Source: Pseudomonadota bacterium (GTDB lineage Bacteria > Myxococcota_A > Polyangia > Haliangiales > Haliangiaceae). From it: a DNA stretch of 19,787 bases. Shown here piece by piece: positions 8,381 to 17,338 of the stretch. The translations under genes and the position numbers were made by a program. Numbering within the stretch: the stretch's first letter is position 1; each line of letters opens with the position of its first letter. The notes under the pieces are model-generated. The model was given only the letters and a program-made list of their open reading frames with translations, was not told where the DNA came from and made no database searches. The DNA lies in the NCBI GenBank assembly GCA_023430775.1, contig JAEYYY010000333.1, positions 1 to 19,787 of the forward strand, given 5' to 3'.

Positions 8381-9984
8381 ATGAAGTTGGGCATCGTCAC
8401 GGAGACCCGGCCCGAAGAGCGTCGCGTCGCGGCCTCGCCGAACGTGGTGGCGAAGTGGGTCAAGGCCGGCTGGGAAGTCGTGGTGGAGCGCGGTGCCGGG
8501 GTCGGCGCCGACTACCCCGACTCGCAGTACGAGGCCGCCGGCGCCACCATCGTCGACCGTGCGGATTATCGAAACCCGGGCGGCGCCTGGCACGCCGACA
8601 TCGTGCTCAAGCTCCGGCCGCCCACGATCGAGGAGACCGCGGCGTTCCGCGAGGGCTCGATCCTGATCTCGTACCTGTTCCCCGCCGAGAACCCGGACCT
8701 GGTCGATGCGCTCGCCGCTCGCAAGGTCACCGTGCTCGCGATGGATCAGGTGCCGCGCATCAGCCGCGCGCAGAAGATGGACGCGCTGTCGTCGATGGCG
8801 AACATCGCCGGCTACCGCGCGGTGGTCGAGGCGGCGATCCGGTTCGGCAGCTTCTTCACCGGTCAGATCACCGCGGCCGGCAAGGTGCCGCCCGCGAAGG
8901 TGCTGATCATCGGCGCCGGTGTCGCCGGTCTGGCATCGCTCGGTGCCGCCAAGGGTCTCGGCGCGATCGTCCGCGCGTTCGACGTCCGGCCCTCCGTCGA
9001 GATCAGATCAAGTCGCTCGGCGGCGAGCTCCTCACCGTCAAGATCCAGGAGTCGGGCGAAGGGCAGGGCGGCTACGCGAAGGAGATGTCGAAGGAGTTCC
9101 TCGAGGCCGAGTACGCGCTGTTCCGGGCGCAGGCGAAGGAAGTCGACATCGTCATCACCACCGCGCTGATCCCCGGCAAGCCGGCGCCGAAGCTGTGGTT
9201 CGCCGACATGGTCGAGTTGATGAAGCCGGGCTCGGTGATCGTCGATCTCGCCGCCGAGAAGGGCGGCAACTGCGAGCTGACCAGGCCGGGCGAGGTGATC
9301 GAGCACAAGGGCGTGACGATCGTCGGCTACACCGATCTCGCGGGCCGGCTGCCGAAGGTCGCGAGCGATCTGTACGGCACCAACCTCCTCCATTTCCTCG
9401 ACGAGATGGGTGGGGTGAAGAACTTCAAGATCGATCACGAGAACGATGCGGTGCGCCCCGCGCTCGTGCTCGAGAACGGCGAGAAGCGGTGGCCCGCGCC
9501 GCCGATGACGAAGGCCGAAGCTCCCAAGCCGCCGCCACCGGCTCCGAAGCCCGTCGAGGCACCGAAGAAGTCCCACGGTCACGGCGCCGCGCCGCAGCCG
9601 CCATCGCGCGCGGTCGGCGTGGTGATGAGCATCATCGGCATCTGCGCGGCGATCGCGTTCTGCGGCCTGCGCTTCGGATCCACCGATTCGATCGCCAGCC
9701 CGGAGACGGTCGCGCTGCTCCAGCACCTGACGGTGTTCGTGATGGCGATCTTCGTCGGCTTCCAGGTGGTGTGGAACGTCACGCCGGCGCTCCACACCCC
9801 GCTGATGTCGGTCACCAACGCGATCTCCGGCATCATCGTCGTCGGCGGCTTGCTCAACGCACGCGGTCACGGCGGGTTACCCAACGCGCAGCTGGTCGCC
9901 ATCATCGCGACGCTGTTCGCGACCATCAACATCGCCGGCGGATTCCTCGTCACGCGGCGCATGCTCGCGATGTTCCGGAAGTGA
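8381..9984 (+). CDS. pntA: NAD(P) transhydrogenase subunit alpha, with a one-base frameshift near 9002
   Basis: Alpha subunit of the proton-translocating transhydrogenase, which uses the proton gradient to reduce NADP+ with NADH. The frame opened by ATG 8381 reads domain I: TETRPEERRVAASP, DQVPRISRAQKMDALSSMA and the NAD site IIGAGVAG (178-183). It goes out of frame after E207 in RAFDVRPSVE. From 9004 the -1 frame continues family sequence without a gap (QIKSLGGELL, then GYAKEMSKEF, LIPGKPAPKLW, VIVDLAAEKGGN). It goes on through a Pro/Lys/His-rich linker and about four membrane helices to TGA at 9984. Restoring one base gives 534 aa, close to E. coli PntA (510). Left unrepaired, frame 1 stops at 9169. 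The cause may be a sequencing error or a true lesion. pntB follows after four bases. Confidence 0.9.
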
Positions 9985-9988
9985 CGCG

Positions 9989-11413
9989 ATGAACATCTAC
10001 AACTCCGATGTCCTGATCACCGCGGCCTACCTGATCGCGGCGGTGCTGTTCATCCTCAGCTTGCGCGGGTTGTCGAGCCAGGAGACCGCTCGCCGCGGCA
10101 ACCTCTACGGCATCATCGGCATGGCGATCGCGATCGCCGCCACGCTCGCCAACAACCCCGATGCGGCGCTCGTCGAGCACGGCCGTAACGTCGGCACGCG
10201 CGGCAGCTTCCACGCGATCTTGTTCGGCGCGATCTTCGTCGGTGCCGTGATCGGCGCGGTGATGGCCGCGCGGGTCGCGATGACCGGCATGCCCGAGCTG
10301 GTCGCCCTGTTGCACAGCTTCGTCGGCCTCGCCGCCGTGCTGGTCGGCTACTCGCTCGACATCAAGTCGCTGCCGAGCCTCGCCCACCGGATCGAGATCT
10401 ACATCGACGTCTGGATCGGCGCGATCACGACGACAGGATCGGTCCTCGCGTTCTTGAAGCTGCGCGGCTCGGTGAGCGGCAAACCGTTGCTGCTGCCCGC
10501 ACGCCACTTCCTGAACCTCGCGATGCTCGGTGGCTCGCTGGTGTGCGCGTACATCTACGCGAAGGACGGCAACCAGATCGGCCTCCAGGTCGGCACCGCG
10601 ATCGCGTGCGTGCTCGGCGTTCACCTGGTCGCGGCGATCGGCGGCGCCGATATGCCCGTCGTGGTGTCGATGCTCAACAGCTACTCCGGTTGGACCGCCT
10701 CGGCGGCCGGCTTCATGCTCGGCAACGACCTGTTGATCATCACCGGCGCGCTCGTCGGATCGTCCGGCGCGATCCTCTCGTACATCATGTGCCGGGCGAT
10801 GAATCGCTCGATCTGGAACGTCATCTTCGGCGGCTTCGGCGCCGCGCCACCACCGGGCGCCGCGAAGGCACAGCAGCCCGCCGGGGAGGTCCAGGACATC
10901 GATCCACCCACGCTCGCCGAGAAGCTGCGCGAGGCCAAGAGCGTGATCATCGTCCCCGGCTACGGCATGGCCGTCGGTCGCGCGCAGCACGCGGTGCGCG
11001 AGCTCACCGAGGTGCTGCGGAAGAACGGAACCAACGTGCGGTTCGCGATCCACCCGGTCGCCGGCCGCCTGCCCGGTCACATGAACGTGCTGCTCGCGGA
11101 AGCGAACGTGCCGTACGACATCGTCCTCGAGATGGACGAGATCAACCAGGACCTGCCGGCGACGGACGTGGTGATGGTGATCGGCGCCAACGACATCGTC
11201 AACCCGGCCGCCGAGGACGATCCGACCTCACCGATCGCCGGCATGCCGGTGCTCCAGGTGTGGAAGAGCAAGCTCGTGATCGTCAACAAGCGCAGCCGCG
11301 CGGCGGGCTATGCCGGCATCGACAATCCGCTGTTCTACAAGGAGAACACGCGGATGCTGTTCGGCGACGCGAAGGACGCCGTCGAGAAGGTCGTCGCCGC
11401 GCTCAAGAGCTAG
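9989..11413 (+). CDS. pntB: NAD(P) transhydrogenase subunit beta
   Basis: Beta subunit of the transhydrogenase, with the rest of the proton channel and the NADP(H)-binding domain III. The 474-aa product starts with several membrane helices and includes MPELVALLHSFVGLAA; H109 corresponds to the functionally important His91 of E. coli PntB. It also has DMPVVVSMLNSYSGWTASAAG, a short Pro/Ala linker (about 285-300), and domain III with GYGMAV (324-329), HPVAGRLPGHMNVLLAEA, IGANDIVNPAA (398-408) and KRSRAAGYAGIDNPLF. The start is ATG at 9989, with GGAAG about eight bases upstream inside the end of pntA. The gene is intact, and its proximity to pntA implies one transcript. It ends five bases from the convergent acidic-protein gene. 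Confidence 0.97.
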   Translation: MNIYNSDVLITAAYLIAAVLFILSLRGLSSQETARRGNLYGIIGMAIAIAATLANNPDAALVEHGRNVGTRGSFHAILFGAIFVGAVIGAVMAARVAMTGMPELVALLHSFVGLAAVLVGYSLDIKSLPSLAHRIEIYIDVWIGAITTTGSVLAFLKLRGSVSGKPLLLPARHFLNLAMLGGSLVCAYIYAKDGNQIGLQVGTAIACVLGVHLVAAIGGADMPVVVSMLNSYSGWTASAAGFMLGNDLLIITGALVGSSGAILSYIMCRAMNRSIWNVIFGGFGAAPPPGAAKAQQPAGEVQDIDPPTLAEKLREAKSVIIVPGYGMAVGRAQHAVRELTEVLRKNGTNVRFAIHPVAGRLPGHMNVLLAEANVPYDIVLEMDEINQDLPATDVVMVIGANDIVNPAAEDDPTSPIAGMPVLQVWKSKLVIVNKRSRAAGYAGIDNPLFYKENTRMLFGDAKDAVEKVVAALKS

Positions 11414-11418
11414 CGCCG

Positions 11419-11790
11419 CTACGAGTTAGAGCTGCCGATCCGGCGCAGCGCGTTGAGCTTGGTGATCGACGAGATCGCCTTGTACATGCCGGCGCGGCGA
11501 TGGATGCGACCTGCGGGTCGCTTCGGTGCGGGCGGCCAGTCGGCGTTGGTCTCGGCGCGCTTCGGCGGCCCGACCTCGGATTCCTCGATCAGCTTGCTGA
11601 TCACGAGGATGTCGGTGTCCTCGATCTCCTCGACCGCCAGCAGTTGATCGTCCTGGATGGTGTCGGGCTTGAGCTCCACCGGACGCGTCGACTCGAAGGC
11701 GTCGACAGTCTTGAACGTGTCGCTCGGTGATGGTGTAGGCAGATCTGCGCTCGGATCGACCGAGATCGTGTCGGCTTCGTCGTCGAACAT
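11419..11790 (-). CDS. Acidic small protein of unknown function, 123 aa
   Basis: I do not recognise a family. The N-terminal two thirds is strongly acidic (MFDDEADTISVD, then TIQDDQLLAVEEIEDTD and KLIEESEVGPP), and the last third is basic (APKRPAGRIHRRAG, then KLNALRRIG), giving a bipolar charge layout. It has no signal peptide or membrane helix. I chose ATG 11790; an ATG at 11874 extends the frame but adds residues that look non-coding. It lies 105 bases downstream of the peroxiredoxin gene on the same strand and converges on pntB with a five-base gap. Existence as a gene is likely but not proven. Confidence 0.55.
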   Translation of the reverse strand: MFDDEADTISVDPSADLPTPSPSDTFKTVDAFESTRPVELKPDTIQDDQLLAVEEIEDTDILVISKLIEESEVGPPKRAETNADWPPAPKRPAGRIHRRAGMYKAISSITKLNALRRIGSSNS

Positions 11791-11895
11791 CCCCGCGTGT
11801 GATGTGCTGCAACGCCCACGCCGGGCTAACGCCGTGAATGCGCGTGGCTCGCGACCTCGGAATGGGGGCGCCATCCCACGCTGGTGTCAGCTGTT

Positions 11896-12342
11896 CTAAG
11901 CGAGCTTCTTGACCGTCTCGAGCGCCTCGTCGACGTGCTTGCCGAACCGGAGCTTGGAGTCGAACTTCATCCGCACGACGCCCGCCTTGTCGAACACCCA
12001 GGTGACGCGACCGAGGCCGAGCATGCCGCGCACGCCCCACGCCTTGCCGACGTTGCCGCCCGGATCGGTGAGCAGCGTGAACGGGAGGCGATGCTTGGCC
12101 TTGAACGCGTCGTGCGACGCGGCATCGTCGCGCGAGACGCCGATCACCTCGGCGCCGGCGCCGATGAAGTCCTCGTACTGATCGCGGAACGCGCACGCTT
12201 CCTTCGTGCAGCCGTAGGTGTTGTCCGCCGGATAGAAGTAGACGACGAGCGGCTTGCCGATCCTGTCGCGCAGCTTCACCGGGCCGTCGGGGCCGGTGAG
12301 CGTGACATCGGGCATCGGGTCGCCAACTTCGAGATCCGCCAT
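11896..12342 (-). CDS. bcp: Thioredoxin-dependent peroxiredoxin, PrxQ/Bcp type
   Basis: Cytoplasmic thiol peroxidase that reduces hydrogen peroxide and organic hydroperoxides and is recycled by thioredoxin. The 148-aa product matches the usual PrxQ/Bcp length. It contains the peroxidatic cysteine C45 and, five residues on, the resolving cysteine C50 in NTYGCTKEACAFRD, the PrxQ alpha-2 arrangement. The usual T-P-G-C reads T-Y-G-C here, a small departure from the consensus. Other family segments are VVYFYPAD, VIGVSRDD, LPFTLLTDPGGNV and TWVFDKAGVV. The start is ATG at 12342, ten bases after the stop of the MgtC/DUF4010 gene, so the two are probably cotranscribed. No OxyR- or PerR-like site was recognised. 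Confidence 0.93.
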   Translation of the reverse strand: MADLEVGDPMPDVTLTGPDGPVKLRDRIGKPLVVYFYPADNTYGCTKEACAFRDQYEDFIGAGAEVIGVSRDDAASHDAFKAKHRLPFTLLTDPGGNVGKAWGVRGMLGLGRVTWVFDKAGVVRMKFDSKLRFGKHVDEALETVKKLA

Positions 12343-12352
12343 GGCGCGATGT

Positions 12353-13663
12353 TCAACCGATTCCGGCCGCGACTGCCAGCGCTGCGCCGCCCGACACGAT
12401 GATCAAGGCGCCGACCGTGACGATTCGCTTGCCGAGCGCCTTGCCGCCGATCCCGGCAGCGAGCGCGGTCTTGACGATGGTGTTGACGGCGATGGCGATG
12501 CAGATCGAGACCGTCGCCGACACCGCCCCGGTCACCTGCTGGCTGGCGAGCTTCGCGGTCGACAGCGTCACGGCATCGACATCGGTGGTGCCGCCGAGCG
12601 CCGACGCCAGGTAGAGACCTCGATCGCCGAAGTACTCGGTTGCCGCGCGGGTCGCGAGCAGCACGAGGGCGAACATCAAGGTCACCTTGATGGCGCTGCC
12701 GAGCTCGAACGGGTTCTCGAGGTCGAGCTTCGTGTCCTCGACCTCGCTGCGCCGGAACGTGAGTGCGAGCCCGACCAGCGCGGCGACGATCATCGCGCCC
12801 ACCGGCAGCCCGAGCGTCTTCAACAGCGCGGGATCGACGAGCGCGACCAGCACGCAGACACGGCCGAGCATGATCGTCCACGCGATCGCGATCGCACCGG
12901 CGGCGGCCGGCGCGAGCTTCGGCTCCGCCTTGGTGCGGTTCGAGAACGACAGCGTGACGGCCGTCGACGACACCAGACCGCCGAGCGCGGCACCGACCAG
13001 CAGCCCGCGCTTCGCCCCCCACAGCCGCATCGCCACGTAGCCGATGAACGACAGGCCCGAGATCGTGACCACCATCATGCCGAGGTGGCGCGGGTTGATC
13101 GCGCCGAGCGGACCGACATCCTTGTCGGGCAACAGCGGCAACACGATCACGGCGACGATCAGGAACTTGATGGTCGCGAAGAAGTCATCGCGCGACACCT
13201 TCGCCGCGAAGTTGTGGAAGTACTCCTTCGTGGTCAGGAGGAACGTGATGATGACGCCCAGTCCGGCGACCAGCACCAGGCGATCCGCCATCGGCTCGAC
13301 GACACCGCGGCTGCAAGCGAGCGCGCCCAGCAGGTAGGTCGCGATCACCGAGATCTCGCTGGTGATGTCGTGGTCCTCTCCGGCCTCGTTGCGCCGGACG
13401 TCGGCGGCGTACGAGATCGAGACCAGGGCGAAGACGCCGAGCAGGGCGACCAGCGGTAGCCACATCGACGCCGGCTCCAGCATCGTCGCGAGACCGCCGA
13501 CCAGTGCGAAGATCGGGTAGGTGCGGACGCCGGCGAGGTTGTTGCCCCGCGCGTGGCCCTCGTCCTTGATGTGCTTCTGTTTCGTCTGCTCGCGCTCGAG
13601 GCCGATCAGCAGGCCCACCGCGACCGCGACCGCCAGCGAGATATGGTTCTCGTATGCTTCCAC
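12353..13663 (-). CDS. MgtC/DUF4010 family integral membrane protein
   Basis: The 436-aa polytopic inner-membrane protein has roughly eleven or twelve hydrophobic segments. The N-terminal part has the MgtC/SapB-like signature GLLIGLEREQ followed by GVRTYPIFALVGGLA (about 18-60). The C-terminal half resembles DUF4010 (LPLLPDKDVGPLGAINPRHLG, GLVSSTAVTLSFSNR, ALGGTTDVDAVTLSTAKL). Proteins of this architecture are usually annotated as MgtC/SapB family proteins. The transported or sensed substrate is not established, and magnesium should not be assumed. The start is GTG at 13663, only 15 bases from the divergent OYE-family start at 13679, so the promoters must overlap or lie inside the genes. bcp follows ten bases downstream. 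Confidence 0.9.
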   Translation of the reverse strand: MEAYENHISLAVAVAVGLLIGLEREQTKQKHIKDEGHARGNNLAGVRTYPIFALVGGLATMLEPASMWLPLVALLGVFALVSISYAADVRRNEAGEDHDITSEISVIATYLLGALACSRGVVEPMADRLVLVAGLGVIITFLLTTKEYFHNFAAKVSRDDFFATIKFLIVAVIVLPLLPDKDVGPLGAINPRHLGMMVVTISGLSFIGYVAMRLWGAKRGLLVGAALGGLVSSTAVTLSFSNRTKAEPKLAPAAAGAIAIAWTIMLGRVCVLVALVDPALLKTLGLPVGAMIVAALVGLALTFRRSEVEDTKLDLENPFELGSAIKVTLMFALVLLATRAATEYFGDRGLYLASALGGTTDVDAVTLSTAKLASQQVTGAVSATVSICIAIAVNTIVKTALAAGIGGKALGKRIVTVGALIIVSGGAALAVAAGIG

Positions 13664-13678
13664 GCGGCGACCGCGAGC

Positions 13679-15175
<1,497 letters not shown>

Positions 15176-15409
15176 TCAGCTGCTCTTGCGGCCGCCCTTG
15201 CGCCCGCCCTTGCGACTCGACGCCGTGCTGCGCTTCTTGCCACGGCCGCTACCGCGCTTCTTGCCGCCGCCGTCCTGCTTGTTGACGGTCGCGTAGGCGA
15301 TCTGCTTCGCCCGCTTGCTGGACTTGCCGCTCTTCTTCGCGCTGTCCTCGATGTGGCTCGCCTGGCGACGCTGCTTGGACGTGTAGCTCTTCTTGCTTCC
15401 TCGGGCCAT
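15176..15409 (-). CDS. Small, very basic Lys/Arg/Gly/Ser-rich protein, 77 aa
   Basis: The product has about one third Lys plus Arg. The N-terminal part (SKKSYTSKQRRQASHIEDSAKK) looks helical, followed by KQIAYATVNK and GGGKKRGSGRGK, and the tail repeats the unit R-K-G-G. Similar small proteins from soil bacteria are, as I recall, often labelled plasmid stabilization protein, a name without clear functional support. DNA or RNA binding through the charged tail is a reasonable inference. The start is ATG at 15409 with a near-perfect AGGAGG ribosome site four bases upstream, suggesting strong translation. It is divergent from the PRC-barrel gene with an 81-base spacer and ends directly against the OYE-family stop. 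Both neighbours in the spacer have strong ribosome sites, which fits stress or stationary-phase genes. Confidence 0.82.
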   Translation of the reverse strand: MARGSKKSYTSKQRRQASHIEDSAKKSGKSSKRAKQIAYATVNKQDGGGKKRGSGRGKKRSTASSRKGGRKGGRKSS

Positions 15410-15490
15410 GGGTTCCTCCTGATCAGCCCGCGACTGCACCGCGCGTGCCTGGAATGTCGCTTGCTGGTCTCCACGGGAGGAGACACCGTC

Positions 15491-15847
15491 ATGACCAAGT
15501 TTCGTAGAACGCTCGGCGCCACCACCCTCGTCCACGATCGCGTGGTCAACCTCGACGGCGATGACATCGGCCGCATCGAGGAGCTCATGATCGACGTCAC
15601 CACCGGACGCGTCGCGTACGCGGTGCTCTCGTTCGGTGGTTTCCTCGGGATCGGCAACAAGCTCTTCGCCTTGCCGTGGTCGGCGCTGACCGTCGACGAA
15701 GGCAAGAAGCGCTTCGTGGTCAACGTGACCAAGGAGTCGCTCGAGAAGCTCCCCGGCTTCGACAAGGAGCACTGGCCGGATCTCAACGACCTCGAGTACG
15801 CGCAGGGCGTGTACCGGCAGTGGGGCGCGACTCCGTACTGGACCTAA
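15491..15847 (+). CDS. PRC-barrel domain protein
   Basis: The 118-aa product is a single PRC-barrel-like domain, a small beta fold that occurs in the photosynthetic reaction centre H subunit, in RimM and in many stand-alone stress-associated proteins. The segments LVHDRVVNLDGDDIGRIEELM (about 13-33), VTTGRVAYAVLSFGG and KLFALPWSALTV are typical. A C-terminal extension, KLPGFDKEHWPDLNDLEY then WGATPYW, is aromatic and acidic and often accompanies this subfamily. There is no signal peptide. The start is ATG at 15491, with GGGAGGAG about nine bases upstream. It is divergent from the basic 77-aa protein. A perfect ten-base inverted repeat lies just after the stop. The function is not known; the family call is good. 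Confidence 0.9.
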   Translation: MTKFRRTLGATTLVHDRVVNLDGDDIGRIEELMIDVTTGRVAYAVLSFGGFLGIGNKLFALPWSALTVDEGKKRFVVNVTKESLEKLPGFDKEHWPDLNDLEYAQGVYRQWGATPYWT

Positions 15848-15851
15848 GCGA

Positions 15852-15887
15852 TCGGCGCACGTGGCGATGAGGCCGACCGTGCGCCGA
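15852..15887. terminator. Strong hairpin between convergent genes, likely bidirectional terminator
   Basis: TCGGCGCACG (15852-15861) and CGTGCGCCGA (15878-15887) are perfect ten-base inverted repeats around a 16-base loop. They lie in the 54-base gap between the convergent PRC-barrel (stop 15847) and zinc-ribbon (stop 15902) genes. The stem is GC-rich, and the position is ideal for ending both transcripts, but there is no T-run on either side. Confidence 0.5.
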
Positions 15888-15901
15888 CGTACCGCTCGTG
15901 C

Positions 15902-16159
15902 TCAGGGGTGCGCGGCGCCGCGATCGGGCGCACGGTCGACCACTTCGGTGACGCCCACCATGCGCGCGCAGTGCGCACAGCAGAAGTACTGACCGCGTGC
16001 CTCGATGCCGTGCCCGATGATCGACACCCCGCAGTGATGGCAGTGAGGTGCGAGCATGTGGATCGCGCACGCGAAGGAATCGAACGTGTGCGTGGTGCCA
16101 CCGATCGAGACCTCGAAGGCCTTGTCGTAGGTGTTGCCGCAAACTTCGCAACTCTTCAT
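15902..16159 (-). CDS. Small cysteine-rich zinc-ribbon-like protein, 85 aa
   Basis: The product has eight cysteines in metal-binding layout: C4 and C7 (SCEVCGN), C31, C40 and C43 (CHHC), and C60, C61 and C64 (YFCCAHC), plus several histidines (H34, H39, H41, H42, H50, H63). This suggests one or two structural zinc sites, or a metallothionein-like store. I recall similar short proteins in other bacteria with the pattern CEVCGN-YDKAFEV and FDSFxCAI, usually unnamed. It has no signal peptide. The start is ATG at 16159; an upstream TTG at 16177 adds only six residues. It is divergent from the Gfo/Idh/MocA gene with a 62-base spacer containing a ten-base palindrome. The gene call is good; the function is unknown. 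Confidence 0.85.
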   Translation of the reverse strand: MKSCEVCGNTYDKAFEVSIGGTTHTFDSFACAIHMLAPHCHHCGVSIIGHGIEARGQYFCCAHCARMVGVTEVVDRAPDRGAAHP

Positions 16160-16221
16160 TCCGTCATGACGCTGCAAGGCACGAGCCGCATACAGGCGCA
16201 GCTCTTGCTCGATCCGCAGTC

Positions 16222-17328
16222 ATGAGTCTCACTTCGTCTCGCCTTCGCATGGCGGTGATCGGGCAGGGGCATTTCGCGCAGGCCGCGGTGCTCCCGGCGA
16301 TCGCTCAGCTTCACGATATCGAGCTCGCCGCGCTGGTGTCGGGCTCGCCGCACAAGCTCGAGGAGCTCGGCAATCGCTACGGCGTCAAGCATCGAGCGAC
16401 CTACGACGATCTCGATTCGCTGCTGTCGGCGAACGTCGTCGATGCGGTCTACATCGCGCTACCGAACGATCTCCACGCGCAGACCACCGTCGCCGCGGCG
16501 CGCCACGGCGTCCACGTGCTGTGCGAGAAGCCGATGGCTCCCACCGAGGCCGAGTGCATGCAGATGATCCGCGCGTGCGAGCAGCGCAGCGTCAAGTTGA
16601 TGATCGGCTACCGGCTGCACTTCGAGGCCGCGAATCTGATCGCCGTCGAGACCACGCGAGGTGGCGAGATCGGCGAGCCGCGGATCTTCAGCTCGGTGTT
16701 CTCGATGCAGGTGCGCGGCGGCAACATCCGCACGCAACCGCGGCGCGGCGCCGGCCCGCTCTACGATATCGGGACCTACTGCGTGAATGCCGCGCGCTAT
16801 CTGTTCCGCGCCGAGCCGCTCGAGGTCACCGCGATCCGGCTCGCCGGCAAGGATCCGCGGTTCTCGTCGATCGACGAGGCCTACGCGGTGACGATGCGAT
16901 TCCCGCAGGAGCGGGTCGCGCAGTTCACCTGCTCGTTCGGCGCGCACGATCGGGCGCACTACCAGGTGATCGGCACCGAGGGCCTGCTGGTGCTCGAGAA
17001 CGCGTACGAGTACGCCTCCGACATGCGCCTCACGATCAACGGTGCGCACGGCAGCAAGTCGCGCACGTTCCAGCGCCGCGATCAGATCGCCGCCGAGCTC
17101 GAGTATTTCGCGCGCTGCATCCGCGAGGATCGCGATCCCGAGCCGAGTGGCTGGGAAGGCCTCGCCGACGTTCGCATCCTCCAGGCGGTGCTCGCATCGG
17201 CGCGGTTCGGTCGCGCGGTGCCGATCACGCCGGTGCCGCGCACGTCGCGCCCCGATCTCTCCCAGGAGATTCGAATCCCGGCGCACGAGCTGCCGGAGCT
17301 CGTCGACGTCGAGCAGCCGACGAAGTAA
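16222..17328 (+). CDS. Gfo/Idh/MocA family oxidoreductase, glucose-fructose-oxidoreductase-like
   Basis: The 368-aa NAD(P)-dependent dehydrogenase probably acts on a sugar or sugar derivative; the substrate is not predictable. The N-terminal Rossmann fold has VIGQGHFAQAAVLPAI (12-27), the second strand LVSGSP and the family signature CEKPMA (101-106). The C-terminal alpha/beta domain has GPLYDIGTYCVNAARYLF (178-195). There D182 and the YC-x-NA-x-RY arrangement resemble glucose-fructose oxidoreductase and related dehydrogenases more than the myo-inositol type. There is no Tat or Sec signal, unlike Zymomonas GFOR, so it is cytoplasmic. It has a short C-terminal extension ending near VDVEQPTK. 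ATG 16222 fits the family N-terminus; the frame upstream is a shadow of the zinc-ribbon gene. It leads a tight run with a ten-base gap to the crotonase gene. Confidence 0.92.
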   Translation: MSLTSSRLRMAVIGQGHFAQAAVLPAIAQLHDIELAALVSGSPHKLEELGNRYGVKHRATYDDLDSLLSANVVDAVYIALPNDLHAQTTVAAARHGVHVLCEKPMAPTEAECMQMIRACEQRSVKLMIGYRLHFEAANLIAVETTRGGEIGEPRIFSSVFSMQVRGGNIRTQPRRGAGPLYDIGTYCVNAARYLFRAEPLEVTAIRLAGKDPRFSSIDEAYAVTMRFPQERVAQFTCSFGAHDRAHYQVIGTEGLLVLENAYEYASDMRLTINGAHGSKSRTFQRRDQIAAELEYFARCIREDRDPEPSGWEGLADVRILQAVLASARFGRAVPITPVPRTSRPDLSQEIRIPAHELPELVDVEQPTK

Positions 17329-17338
17329 CGTCGGCGCG

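Noticed and set aside
9001..9010. Programmed -1 frameshift site in pntA
   Set aside because: There is no X-XXY-YYZ slippery heptamer, and other PntA proteins are encoded in one frame. A simple one-base loss or sequencing error is more likely.
9517..9600. Pro/Lys/Ala repeat region inside pntA
   Set aside because: Low-complexity linker between domain I and the membrane part, which is usual for PntA proteins; not a separate repeat element.
13553..13678. N-terminal extension of the OYE-family protein
   Set aside because: These 42 residues lie over the start of the MgtC/DUF4010 gene and read as its antisense. Family similarity begins after 13679.
16162..16171. Perfect ten-base palindrome CGTCATGACG next to the zinc-ribbon start
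   Set aside because: About twenty ten-base palindromes are expected by chance in a 20-kb sequence, and no second copy supports an operator.
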